Shown: positions 1 through 10,560 of the stretch, piece after piece
How positions within the stretch are numbered: position 1 is the stretch's first letter
Layout of the letters: every line of letters begins with the position of its first letter
Source: Anaspis maculata
Lineage: Eukaryota > Arthropoda > Insecta > Coleoptera > Scraptiidae
Direction: 5' to 3'
Length of the DNA stretch: 64,000 nt
Assembly: GCA_949128115.1 (NCBI GenBank)
Contig: OX421962.1
Span: forward strand, 58,197,787-58,261,786
Notes under the pieces: generated by a model
Seen by the model: only the letters and a program-made list of their open reading frames with translations
What the model was told of the DNA's origin: nothing
The model's database searches: none
Program-made: the position numbers and the translations under genes

Positions 1-134
1 ACCCTTGATCTGCATGATGTATTCCCACATTTTGGAATAATTTAGCCCATTTGTTTTGACTGTCATAATATCTTCTCCCCAGTCAATAATATCTATCATC
101 GCGCCTCGAAAAATGAACCATAAATCGGTAGAAA
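1..134 (-). CDS. possible partial exon, unknown gene
   Basis: On the minus strand an open frame runs from a plausible acceptor (pyrimidine-rich tract, then TTCAG) off the left window edge. It encodes about 44 residues with non-repetitive composition, including LWFIFRGAMIDIIDWGEDI. The FRGxx...DW..D pattern faintly recalls the region before the lid in class-3 lipases; that is a weak motif impression, not an identification. It does not match the expected continuation of EDRF1 that I know of. It could also be a chance ORF. Confidence 0.22.
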
Positions 135-334
135 CTGAATTTGTTGTAAGAAAGAAAATATTCCAAAGGTAAAAATATGTGGGAGATTTGGGCTCTTGTG
201 TTTTTTCTCTCTTCAATCAATTAGGGATGTATAAGAAAATAAGACCTGTAAACGACATAAAACGACAGACCGATTCGCAAGATTGGAAAATGGATTATAC
301 ATATTATACCTGATTAATTATAAACAGGTCAACA

Positions 335-1942
335 CATGAAGTGGTCCATCCCAAAATTTCGCCTTATTTTGAGGAGGCATATCTCGGAAAATACGTTACC
401 GATTATTAAAAGCCTGCTGATGCCTGAAAGAGGGTCCTTTTGGCTACAAGGTATCACAGCGTGTCTAGTGTTCACTGACATTGTACTTGATATACAGGGT
501 GAGAACAGAAGGAGTGCCGAAGTGGTCCATTTTCAACACTGAATAGCTTTTGCTAAAAAAATTCCCGACTTTTTCTGGTGCCATTTTTGGAGAGCACTTA
601 TCAAAATCTCGAAACGGTTTTTGACTTGTCTCCGTATTATGTTTTTTTAAAAAGATGTGTCACTTCATGTGAAATTTGAATTTTCTGATGCTGCTTCCGT
701 CATTCGTCATGCAGTTGGCTGTAATTTAGCACAAATGCATAATTTGCCGTAAGAAACTACCCTATGAAATTTTTTTACTTCAAGGACACCTAATGGTGCT
801 ACCCCTGTGGTCACCTGGTACCTGCATAGGGTCGGTCTCGAATGGGGTAGGTTGCGACGATACGTTTCATGTTTATCAAACATAGTGTGGCTCAAATATA
901 GATTTTAACCATTCGTTGCATTACAAGTCCCATAGATACCATATCAGCCCTATTTTGGTTACTTTTGTACAGGGTGATTTATACGAAAAGTTACAAGGCT
1001 CTATCTCGAGAACGGAAAAGGTAGAATGAAATTTTTTTCTTTTGTTCCAATCTGACACAGCGGTGCACATTTCAGCATAGTGTAGATTTTTTTCAAAACA
1101 GCTCCTAAGTAGGGGTTGCAATTGACCATGCAATTTTGGAAAAGGTTTTTTTTGATTGGATATCTTGTCAATCTGAATAGCAATATAAGTGCCGGATGCA
1201 ATTTCAAATTGATATGCCCAACCCTTGAGTTTCTACCCCAAGTGGAAATTGATAAAAAAATGTTTATCACGAAACTGTCTACCCTATAAAAAAAGGTTTT
1301 ATAAGGCCACCACCAATTAAACAATGTGTATTGGAATGCAAACATGAGAACAAAAATATAAAAAACTGAAAAGATGTTATTCCACACAAGGGAAGCGTTG
1401 TTTAATTGTGCTGTTATTGTCGCAACCTACCCCATTCGAGACCGACCCTAAGCAGGTACCAGGTGACCACAGCGGTAGCACCATTAGGTGTCCGTGAGGT
1501 GAAACATTTTCATGGGGTAGTTACTTACGGCAAATTATGCATTTGTGCCAAATTATAGCCAACTGCATGACCAATGACAGAAGCAGCATCAGAAAATTCA
1601 AATTTCACATAAAGTGACACATCTTTTTCAAAAATCAAAATATGGAGACAAGTCAAAAATCATTTCGAGATTTTGATGAGTGCTCTCCAAAAATGGCACC
1701 AGAAAAAGTCTGGAATTTTTTTAGCACAAGTTACCCAGTGTTGAAAATGGACCACTTAGGCACTCCTTCCGTTGTCACCCTGTATATCAAGTACAATGTC
1801 AGTGAACACTGGACACGCTGTGATACCTTGTAGCCAAAAGGACCCTCTTTCAGGCATCAGCAGGCTTTTAATAATCGGTAAAGTATTTTCCGAGATATGC
1901 CCCCTCAAAATGAGGCGAAATTTTGGGGTGGACCACTTCATG
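335..1942. mobile_element. foldback (long inverted repeat) element
   Basis: Two arms of about 525 bp (335-859 and 1418-1942) are near-perfect reverse complements around a ~560-bp loop. The outer ends read CATGAAGTGGTCCATCCC and its complement. The same 60-70-residue frame can be translated from both arms, which reflects the palindrome rather than a gene. The terminal GAAGTGGTCC motif recurs at both ends of the element at 48.4-50.3 kb, so both belong to one family. No transposase frame is visible, so this is a non-autonomous foldback. No target duplication is clear. Confidence 0.8.
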
Positions 1943-2237
1943 CTAAATCTGATGAACTTAGCAACTTTCTAGGCAAACAGTTCAAAAGTAATGGCAGATT
2001 CCAAAGTAAGGTTCAACACCCTGTATCTTTTTTAAGGAAACATTTTAGAACATGGATTTCATTATGTTTTTCGACTTCATTTTGATAGTGAATCAGCTCT
2101 CCAAGTTTGTAATGACGAGTAATAAAACCCTGTACATATTATCCCCTGCCACAATTTTAAGAAAAACACCCAATAAGGTGTGATTCCTGACCATAAAGAT
2201 ATTTGACATGGTCACTATGCTTCTTAATTCAAAATAC

Positions 2238-2795
2238 TGTTACGAGCGGCGATTCCCGTGCATTCTGGTAAACACGCGATCTTTCTAGAAAGTCTTCCAT
2301 TAGGTTGCAGTGTACAAGTGCGGAGCGTTCTAGTCTTCTAGTGCTTTTCAGAGTATACGTGATGGCTTGCCAATCGAAACTGAATGGAAGATTTGAACGG
2401 CCGATCAGAAAACATCAGCCAAATTGGCGGCAGCGCCGGCTCTAGAGCACGGCAGAATTATACGCGAAATGTGTAGGATTTTTCGGGAGTCGTCGCGAAA
2501 TCGTATGCCGGATCACTGCCGTATGGCAGATCAGTGCCGGATCACTGTGGAAACTACTGGAGAACGCATGGAGCTTTCGAGATGAATTAGTCGGACCTAT
2601 ATAAGGCATCAATCGTCGGCTCACGGGCAGTTATGAATTGGAAGCGAACGAGTGCGAAACAAGCGAAGTAGTAACTTGCGATATAGTAGATAATTGTTCG
2701 CGTGTATTTATTGTAGTACGCAGTAATAAACAATGTGTGTTTTAAAACGATCGTCTCAATAATTATAATTGAACCTGTACGCGAAATACGTAACA
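2238..2795 (+). mobile_element. solo LTR, Ty3/mdg4-like retrotransposon
   Basis: A 558-bp unit begins TGTTACGAGC and ends GCGAAATACGTAACA, giving short inverted ends TGTTACG/CGTAACA. ATAC lies directly before and after, a 4-bp target duplication as expected for Ty3/mdg4-type elements. A TATA box (2598-2606) and an AATAAA (2725-2730) are placed as in a promoter-plus-polyA LTR. No internal retroelement sequence follows, so it is a solo LTR left by recombination. Diverged relatives appear at 34.0-35.7 kb. Confidence 0.82.
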
Positions 2796-3475
2796 ATACC
2801 CTAAAATGAAGTTCAGGGCTATGGGATGAAAGTCCCTGTATAGAGAATCAAATTATTGGGGCAAAATTGGTAAAATGGGCAAAAATCATAGGGTTCATGA
2901 CACTTAACGGCTACATTGTAAACACTTTTTACAACCACGAAACAAACTCTGTTGCCTTCTACTCACGATGATTAGTCCCGACCGAGGGGGAAATTACGAT
3001 CACACTTGTAGTTTCTTTGCAGTTGAATTGTTTACGTCGTACTGCTGTTCTTTGCGGTGCCCATCTCAGGCCTACGCACAACATTGCGCAACATTGTTTT
3101 GTTGATAAGTCATGAGTCACTGTACCCCGTAGCCCTTACCTGTTCTAATTTTCCACTGAAGTGATGTAGGCAACCAACAATACAACAACATTCAGAGACG
3201 TTTGTACACTGTTCTTTGAACGCGTTGTTCCTTCTTAATTTTTTTTGCAAAAATTTCCAGATAATCCGCAAATTTTATTTTAGCTTATCGTTCCACAGGC
3301 CATTCTGAGTGATTTGCCTATTTTTTCGTTTAGATTTGCGTGTGGCCGTCAAGTGTCACCCCAAATCATTTTATTTTTGTTTACGAATACAAATAACCAT
3401 GAAAAATATTCAAAAGTGCTATCTCCAAATGATACATCTGAAATATCAAACTTAGTAAGTAACCTGTTAGCTCAC
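2796..3475. other. no gene seen; probable EDRF1 intron
   Basis: No convincing exon, RNA gene or repeat. If the EDRF1 model at 3476-4258 is functional, this is the start of a long intron that continues past the left window edge and contains the solo LTR and foldback above. Confidence 0.5.
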
Positions 3476-4258
3476 CTATCAGCATTTCAATATCTTCAAA
3501 GGTCCAAACAACATTCCTGTTGTAGTCATGCACAAAAGTTGAACTGGTAGAGCTGCCAGAAGAACCAGTGGAAGTGGTGGAAATTGGTATAGTATTTCTG
3601 GGTTCAGGTAAAGCGGGACCCAGACTATAAGCAGGAGTGGGTAGGGAATATTTTACTTCCAGCCCTGCATTTGCAACACATGCATCGGGGATGCTGTGGT
3701 ATAGAAACTTGTTCAATATATTTCTCTCATTTAGTGCCATCCTTTTCCTGTTTGTTATGTACTTCACCTTTTCTTCTTTATACTTTTCGGCCATCTCTTG
3801 AAAAATGAATTTTCTCAACCATTCAAACTCCGACTTTTGATACCTGAACAAGTTCTTATAAATATCAAATTCATCCAGAAGCAAAGTCTTGCCCACACGA
3901 TGGACCATCATGCTCAGAAAATGGTTTTTTGAATAAGGCAGCTTCAAGAGGTTCTTTACGTTCTCAGCATCAGAAATCAAATCCACTTCATTGACGCAGT
4001 CGATAAACGTATTGCTCATGCTGAAACTAAATGCAAACTTTAACGTTAGAATAGCAAGTTTTGTAGTTTCCGAGAGCGTGGGTACCTTGAAAATTCTGGT
4101 TTGAGGTAAAGTAAATGTTGCAGGCCGTAGGGATCTGCCGAGCTGCTCAACCAGTTGGATGGTGGTAGGTTCAGATCCGTGTTGCATCGTAATTTTAAAA
4201 ATTGAGCAGGTTTCGGGACCGAATATTTCACGATCGCTTTGGATTTTATTTCCTCCAT
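3476..4258 (-). CDS. EDRF1: EDRF1 homologue, N-terminal exons (partial)
   Basis: Two exons, 4258-4086 (starts at the ATG of MEEIKSKAIVKYS) and 4026-3476, are joined across a 59-nt GT-AG intron. The split codon restores EFSSFSMSN, a junction typical of EDRF1. About 241 residues are present: the VKYS and TDLNLPPSNWL blocks near residues 10-37, the DCVNEVDLISDAENVKNLLK and PYSKNHFLSMMVHRVGKTLLLDE stretch in exon 2, and VWTFEDIEMLIG at the end. Vertebrate EDRF1 is a TPR-containing protein of about 1,200 residues linked to globin transcription, so only the first fifth is here. Exon 2 ends at a good donor (GGTGAGCT), but no further exon is recognisable within the 3.4 kb to the window edge. The gene either has a very long intron or is truncated. 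The upstream in-frame TTG extension is ignored. Confidence 0.85.
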
Positions 4259-4877
4259 TGCTATTGACAGACAAATCAACAATTTCAGATTTTGTTGTAT
4301 ATCGTGTTGAGGTGAAACTTATTGAGAAGTTGCTTTATTTTAGCTATTTTCACACTTTTTGTGATCAGTAGTTCAGTACTTACCTACTCTAGGTATAACC
4401 CCCGAACCTGGGATTCTAGAACATGCCAGAGATTGTCCAGTATTCTTTCACTTGATTGCTGTTCGCAATTTTACATCAACATAAACTTGTCGGACATTGT
4501 CAAAGCGTTCAAACACGAAAATATAAACATAATGTGCAAGATTTTGCAACAACAAATCCACTCGTCGTGCCGAACATGCAAATTTGAAGTATTTTATGGT
4601 ATTTTATTTGATAATTTTTGATTTGACATTTGAACAAAGTGACAGAATGAAACTGTCTAACCATCTGACATTTGACAGAAAAAGTGTAACACCCGTCAGA
4701 GACCGGAATTCAACGCAAATTTCCAGAATGATGTCTGTCTGTGGGTGAGTGGGTGTGTTTGTTCGTAATCTTTCACGATAACTGCCGAACCGTCGTTAAT
4801 CTGATCGATTTTGGACATGACATGATTGACATGCGGCGAAGCCCCCCTGTCAGACTTGCCAACTCCAATTTTGAATA
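4259..4877. other. EDRF1 upstream region, no other gene seen
   Basis: This should contain the EDRF1 5' UTR and promoter on the minus strand. I see no clear TATA box. A 99-codon plus-strand frame (4322-4621) lacks any recognisable motif and is not called. Confidence 0.4.
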
Positions 4878-5215
4878 TACACTGCGCGTCTTTTGAAGTG
4901 GATTATGCGATGTTTCTCGTAAAATTAAGTACTGAATTCTCCTGCATAGCATTATTGGTAGTTATAATCGACAATGAAATTTAATGATTTGATGATATAG
5001 TTATCGATCATACCTTCCAATATTGCTATGAAGAAGAACTTGGTACTTAATCCACCTTTCTCATGCGAGGAATTACTTGCGCGCATACCTGTGAGCGCAG
5101 ATTCTCGCTAGTTCATTCGGCAGATTCGGCTACTACAGACCGCCAGTTGTATCCTCACAGGTATGCGTGATGTTCTCATGGGAAAGGTGGATTCACTTCA
5201 AAAGACGCGCAGTGT
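4878..5215. mobile_element. MITE with nested inverted repeats (copy 1)
   Basis: The outer ends TACACTGCGCGTCTTTTGAA and its complement enclose a second inverted pair, AATCCACCTTTCTCATG...CATGGGAAAGGTGGATT (5050-5193). Inside is a third pair, ACCTGTGAG/CTCACAGGT. The inner part is repeated at 35.12-35.25 kb and, diverged, at 49.3-49.8 kb. No coding capacity. Confidence 0.7.
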
Positions 5216-5789
5216 AGTTATATCGCTTGCGCACTCAGTCCATATAATTTCTCGACGGAACAATAGGTCGCGGGAACAAAATGTCATCTTGGCACCCGCT
5301 ATGGCAACGTTGCAAGTACGCCTGAAGTGGCAACAGCACAATGCCCACTCTTTTCAACGTTGAATTGACACAAGACGCTCGCGCCAGCGCATGAGGGGGT
5401 GCCAAGGTACCGCTGTAGAGATTCGTTGGTTTTTGAGATAACTTGTTCAATAACGGGCAATTGTTCAATAAATTATCTTATAATTTATAACAACTAAAGA
5501 AAATTATATTAACAAGTACTAGTGAAAATAATATTATACTATATACCATATATACCCATTTTTAGGACGGCATTTTTGCTCCCGCAACATATAGGTATAG
5601 AGAAGGTTTTCAATGAAGTAAGATAGCAAAACCTGCGCGGTCGTACGTATTAAAAGGTGATCTCCGAGCGCTTTGTTAGAGCAGAAAATAGAGCTGTTTG
5701 ATTGGTTGTTGCTAAGCAATTTCTGCTGCTCCGAGTAAAGTTAGAGCAGGACAAAGAAACTGGACCTTATGTTATATTTATCGGCGTGG
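5216..5789. other. no gene seen
   Basis: AT-rich DNA between two repeats. Short frames here have no recognisable features. Confidence 0.4.
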
Positions 5790-6079
5790 CGGAAAAAAGA
5801 TCAAATCACAAAAGGTCAAAAACAAAAGGTCAAAGAACAAAAGGTCCAAAGCACAATTAAATGATCAAAAATACAAAATAAGATCAGGGGCAATGCCGGC
5901 GGACAGCGAAAAAAAAAATTCAAATCTGTCATATCATGGATTTCAGTTTTCAGTACACGTTAGGTACTCAAAAATTTTTAAAAAAAGCTATATTGTGGTG
6001 GTTTCTCTTAACTACGAAGGCGCAGAGCGGACATCAGAGTTTTTTTTATGATTTCGAAAAAAAAAACACGAAATTATGG

Positions 6080-6445
6080 GAATAAAGTCAGAATTCTGAG
6101 TTAAAAGTCGGAATTCTGAGATTAAAGTCAGAATTCTGAGTTTGAAAGTCAGAATTCTGAGATAACAGTCGGAATTCTGAGTTTGAAAGTCAGAATTCTG
6201 AGTTTAAAGTCGGAATTCTGAGTTTAAAGTCGGAATTCTGAGTTTGAAAGTCAGAATTCTGAGTTTAAAGTCGGAATTCCGAGTTTAAAGTCAGAATTCT
6301 GAGTTTAAAGTCGGAATTCTGAGTTTGAAAGTCGGAATTCTGAGTTTGAAAGTCGGAATTCTGAGTTTGAAAGTCAGAATTCTGAGTTTCAAACTCGGAA
6401 TTCTGCGCGCGCACAATTCCGAGTTTCAAAGTCAGAATTCTGCGC
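6080..6445 (+). repeat. ~20-bp tandem array with palindromic core (left arm)
   Basis: About 17 units of AAAGTCAGAATTCTGAGTTT with 20-21-bp spacing. Variants carry CGGAATTCTG instead of CAGAATTCTG. The core CAGAATTCTG is a perfect 10-bp palindrome, so every unit is self-complementary in addition to pairing with the opposite arm. Almost every unit carries GAATTC. Confidence 0.9.
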
Positions 6446-6511
6446 GCGCATCGGCAGGAATCGAGCCGGTTGATTAAATAACGATTGACGAGTTGACGAC
6501 CCTAACGATAC

Positions 6512-6765
6512 CTACGTACTCGCTAGGTATTTAATAAAATCTCCGGGAGATGTAACAACTTGTGCCTTTTCTAAACCCGAGTCTAAACCCTTTTTTTCCT
6601 TAACACGATACGAACATTCCACACAGCCGAACTGGTTAATTCTTTGTCCGTAGCGTGCGTCATCATGTGCTTCTTCCACAGAGTGCTTCTTCATACACCT
6701 CTCCTTCGCGCAATACGAACATTTGGTACAATCGAACCAGTCATGGCTCCACCTGAATGAAGTTC
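6512..6765 (-). pseudogene. zinc-finger gene remnant in foldback arm
   Basis: The minus frame reads WFDCTKCSYCAKERC, then MKKHSVEEAHDD, then FGCVECSYRVKEKKGLDSG. This gives two C-x2-C knuckles spaced like successive C2H2 fingers, with His residues partly kept in the first (KKHSVEEAH) and lost in the second. The mirror arm repeats the first knuckle region near 7990-8040. It is probably a fragment of a zinc-finger protein captured by the element. There is no start or full-length frame. Confidence 0.45.
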
Positions 6766-6956
6766 CTTTGTGCTTTGAACGATAAGCCTCGATAAGAACA
6801 CTCGGCGCATTGTAGTAGGTACAATAGCAGCAATAGCATTTCTCCTACATTAGGGTTGTAAAAAATGCTATATATATGCTACCTATTATAGCTGCGGCGC
6901 CTCTTTAAATCCCGAAGCGCAGCGCAGTAATGTTTTCGTTTGGTTGGCAGTATCGT

Positions 6957-7425
6957 TAGGGTTACCATACGTCCGGATTTACCCGGACATGTTTGGGTTT
7001 TTGAGGCGTCCGGGGAAGTCCGGCCGGGAAAGTAGATAGCGTCCGAAAAAATTAAATTATCACGCATTCATCGGGTTATTGCCTATCGGACAACGCTGGC
7101 TGGCCATACCCAACAGCTGATTTTGCTATTCCGAATTTGGCGCATCGCGTTGCGCGCAGTAACTTATTACAGCAGTCGTACCACCATAACCGATAATGAT
7201 CAAGTCGGCAAGTCCTCAATTTATTTCTTATTTTGATCTTCCAATCCTTGTGGCACGATTTCTTTTGCTAACCTTGCAGTATGTCTCATAATTTCATAAA
7301 AAAAAAGTGAGAAAAAAAAAATAAAAAAGGTCATGCTATGTGCACCTATGTAAGTATGTCCGGATTTTGTCCGGATTTCAAGGATTTATTGTCCTGGAAA
7401 CTGAAAAAGGCTTATGGTAACCCTA
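6957..7425. mobile_element. hAT-type MITE, 469 bp, 8-bp TSD
   Basis: It begins TAGGGTTACCATA and ends with the exact complement TATGGTAACCCTA. The target duplication AGTATCGT flanks it at 6949-6956 and 7426-7433. An 8-bp TSD and a short perfect TIR fit the hAT superfamily. The subterminal zone is rich in GTCCGGAT repeats (CCGGATTTACCCGGACATG at the left, GTCCGGATTTTGTCCGGATT at the right), a likely transposase-binding cluster. No coding frame. It sits in the loop of the 5.8-9.7 kb foldback and is therefore younger than it. Confidence 0.9.
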
Positions 7426-7641
7426 AGTATCGTGGCTGTCAAGCGCATAACTGGGGCACTATTTGGTGCCACTGACAAATTCCGACCAACGTGATTAGGT
7501 AGGTACCTACTAACAACCCAAATTGTGGACACGTCCAACTGTTCGCAATGTTCGCATCGGACTGACTGACTGAATTCTTCTTCCAACTCAAACAACACGT
7601 CCAAAGGAATTACAAAAATGTTGCATGCAGCCGAACTGTAG

Positions 7642-7770
7642 AATGCCATTGTCGAACAGGAACAGTTCTCTTGCATCTACTGCAACTACAAGAGCCATAA
7701 GCGTTTCGACTTATACGAACATTACAGACAAACACATGGATACCTACAATCCGTGCCTACAATGTTAATT
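7642..7770 (+). pseudogene. single C2H2 zinc-finger fragment
   Basis: After an in-frame stop the frame reads EQEQFSCIYCNYKSHKRFDL and continues YEHYRQTHG. This is a well-formed finger: C-x2-C, 12 residues, H-x4-H, with aromatic and leucine core positions. It lies in the foldback loop, opposite in strand to the fingers at 6512-6765. No start codon or splice context was found, so it is called a fragment of a captured gene. Confidence 0.5.
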
Positions 7771-8066
7771 TCGCGCCGTCCCCTCCCTCCCTCCACCTTT
7801 GCGTTATTACGTGACACAGCTGTAATAGCATATAGCATTATTCACAACCCTATGTAATATGCTATTGTTGCTTTTGTACAATGCGCCGAATGTTCTTATC
7901 GAGGCTTATCGTTCAAAGCCGAGTTCAAAGCACAAAGGAACTTCATTCGGGTGGAGCCATTTCGCCGCCGACGCCATCGTGCCATCGAGTGGTTCGATTG
8001 TACCAAGTGTTCGTATTGCGCAGAGAGGCCATTTAATCAACCGGCTCGATTCCTGCCGATGCGCGC

Positions 8067-8320
8067 GCAGAATTCTGACTTTGAAACTCGGAATTGTGCG
8101 CGCGCAGAATTCCGAGTTTGAAACTCAGAATTCTGACTTTCAAACTCAGAATTCCGACTTTCAAACTCAGAATTCCGACTTTAAACTCAGGATTCCGACT
8201 TTTAACTCAGAATTCCGACTTTAAACTCAGAATTCCGACTTTAAACTCAGAATTCTGACTTTCAAACTCAGAATTCCGACTTTAAACTCAGAATTCCGAC
8301 TTTAAACTCGGAATTCCGAC
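8067..8320 (-). repeat. ~20-bp tandem array (right arm, inner part)
   Basis: Reverse-complement units of the left-arm array (AAACTCAGAATTCCGACTTT), about 12 copies. The array continues at 9198-9310 after the inserted foldback. A 121-codon frame across it is only a translation of the repeat. Confidence 0.88.
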
Positions 8321-9197
8321 GGGCCTAGTACGTAGCTTAGAAAGTCCATAGCTTAGAATGTCCATAGCTTAGAATGTCCATAGCTTAGAAAATCCTTAGC
8401 TTAGAATGGTCCGTAGCTTAGAAAGTCTATAGCTTAGAATGTTCGTAGCTTAGAAAGTTCTTAGCTTAGAATGGTCCGTAGCTTAGAAAGCTCACAGCTT
8501 AGAATGGCTCGTAGCTTAGAATGTCCATAGCTTAGAAAGTTCATAGTTTAGAAAATTCATAGGTAAGAATGTTCTTAGCTTAGAAGGTTCTTAGCTTAGA
8601 ATGGTTCGTAGCTTAGAATGTCCATAGCGTCCAGACTACTGAAGATGACGTTTCATCTAGACAGATTGGTGTGCAAAATTGTTGAGAAAGTAAACAATCT
8701 CATTGCTAGGTATTCCGATTGCGGGTCTACAAAAAAAAAACTACTGAACCTGACGACATCCATGTACACAGCTCGGTGTGCCAAATTGCTGAGAACTTTT
8801 GAGAATTTCAATTTCTAGTATACCCACTCTGTGCGCGCAAGTTTCCATCGGATTCTAAGCTATGAACTTTTTAGCTACGGATCATTCGAAGATATGATCT
8901 TTCTGAACAGACATATCCACGCAGTCAACATTTTAAGCTACGAACTAATCTGAGGTGCGAATTTCCCAAGCTGCGACCCATTCTAAGCTATGGACCATTC
9001 TAAGCTAAGAACCTTCTAAGCTAAAAACATTCTAACCTATGCATTTCCTAAGCTATGAACTTTCTAAGCAGTGAACATTCTAAGCTACGAACCATTCTAA
9101 GCTGTGAGCTTTCTGAACTATGGACCACTCTAAGCTAAGAACTTTCTAAGCTACGAACATTCTAAGCTATGGACTTTCTAAGCAACGGATCGTCCCC
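8321..9197. mobile_element. nested foldback built of TAGCTTAGAATGTCCA repeats
   Basis: An 877-bp insertion in the ~20-bp array. It starts GGGCCTAGTACGTAGCTTAG and ends TCTAAGCAACGGATCGTCCCC. ATTCCGAC stands directly before and after, consistent with an 8-bp target duplication, although the array itself contains this word in each unit. The left half is about 18 copies of a 16-17-bp unit TAGCTTAGAATGTCCA; the right half is the same unit inverted (CTAAGCTATGGAC). A ~240-bp spacer separates them. Confidence 0.8.
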
Positions 9198-9310
9198 ATT
9201 CCGACTTCAAACTCAGAATTCTGACTTTCAAACTCAGAATTCCGACTTTAAACTCAGAATTCCGACTTTAAACTCAGAATTCCGACTTTAAACTCAGAAT
9301 TCTGACTTTA
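9198..9310 (-). repeat. ~20-bp tandem array (right arm, outer part)
   Basis: Continuation of the 8067-8320 array beyond the nested insertion, about 5-6 units ending in CTGACTTTACTCCCAAAATT, which mirrors the left-arm boundary. Confidence 0.85.
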
Positions 9311-9660
9311 CTCCCAAAATTTCGTGTTTTTTTTTCCGAAATCATGAGAAAAACTCTGATGTCCGCTCTGCGCCTTCGTACTTACGTACCTGCAACGAAA
9401 AACGTATAATTCAATTTGTAAATGGGTACCTAGTTATTGAAAATTGAATTGCGTTGTATGTTACTTTCATTTAATCTTTTTAGCTTTAGACTTTTTCAGC
9501 TTTCGATCTTTTGTATTTTGTATATCTTTGTGTTTTGGATATTTTGTACTTTAGATCTTTTGTGTCTTGGATGTTTTGTGCTTTTGATGTTTTATAGTTT
9601 TGATCAATTATGGTTTTGACCTTTTGTTTATGACCTTTTGTGCCATCTTGGGTGGCTGTA

Positions 9661-10560
9661 TTTACCGCGTCAGAAAGGACCAAATTGAAGTTCAAAATGT
9701 TCAGATAATCAAGTTCAAGATAAGTGGTATAAGCAAGTGTGAGCGCGCCATCTGTTAATCAACAGCAACAGCAGTAATCCAGTGGTAAGATGACTGTAGA
9801 ATGTATGACGGGAATTGACTTTATGAAATTACATACTAGCTTTGAAAGGTAATTCATTAAACAGATTTAAATTCTTGATTATCCATTCCAAGCTTAAAAA
9901 ACCTTAGTGACCTGTGATATTTTTACTTCAAGTTGTATAATCTGATAAGTTGATGGATTAAAAAAGTTAATCAAATTTCTCAAAGTGATGTTCGCTCTGC
10001 TGGATTGCCATTTAATTTAATTGTTAGGTCGGATTTTGACACTGACACATAATTCTTATTCTGTTTGTCTTGGAAACGCCGTTATAGACAAGTTATTTCA
10101 ATAGTGAGAATAAGTGCTGAGAGCTGCAATAGGAAGAATATACCGTTGGGAAAATGACCGAGGAGGACACAGGTCTAGCGTCGGAGTGTGATTTCGTCGC
10201 AAGTGATCCCGCTCCCTGAGCTCGTCGCATCCTGTAAGAACCAGGTATGTTAATCCACTCTCTGTTCCAGGATCATGTGATCCATGATCCTGGGCGTAAG
10301 AAAGCGGCTGAGGTCAGTGAACAAACCTGCGACCTGCCGGCGACGCATCCCAGCAGAATGACAATTTGACAACACAGCGTAGTTCAAGTGAAGGTTTCAT
10401 TTGTCATACGGGCACAAATTTGAACGCAACCTCATTTGTATCAAGATGACATTCAACATAAAAAATTAGGGACACCAGCAAAATTTATGGCAAAGCTGTT
10501 TTTTTTTATTATAGATTATAGGTATAAACGTCATCCATCGGGTGACAGCGACAGATCAGA
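9661..10560 (+). other. no gene called; possible 5' exon with strong donor
   Basis: A 21-codon frame, MTEEDTGLASECDFVASDPA plus P (10154-10219), is followed by the good donor CCAG|GTATGT at 10244/10245. This could be a 5' UTR exon with a short upstream ORF, but no downstream exon is found. The rest shows nothing. Confidence 0.25.

Larger units (their letters stand above)
5790..9660. mobile_element. composite foldback element with tandem-repeat arms
   Basis: Left and right halves mirror each other. A CAAAAGGTCAAA-rich outer zone (5800-5870 and ~9490-9655) is followed by CGCAGAGCGGACATCAGAG (~6020) matched by its complement (~9355). Inside are arrays of a ~20-bp repeat, then an inner arm of unique sequence (to ~6883 left, from ~7825 right). 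The loop is ~940 bp. The right arm is interrupted by a separate foldback (8321-9197) and the loop by a hAT MITE (6957-7425). Zinc-finger remnants lie in both arm and loop. No transposase is recognisable; the whole may be a foldback-type element that captured part of a zinc-finger gene. Confidence 0.72.

Noticed and set aside
336..542. 68-aa frame duplicated at 1756-1941
   Set aside because: The apparent conservation comes from the palindromic arms, with no domain or start context.
6080..6445. CRISPR-like or iteron array
   Set aside because: No spacers; units are 20-21 bp direct repeats inside an inverted-repeat element.
7859..8224. 121-codon plus-strand frame
   Set aside because: Its second half is the 20-bp tandem repeat read through (QTQNSDF repeats), not a gene.
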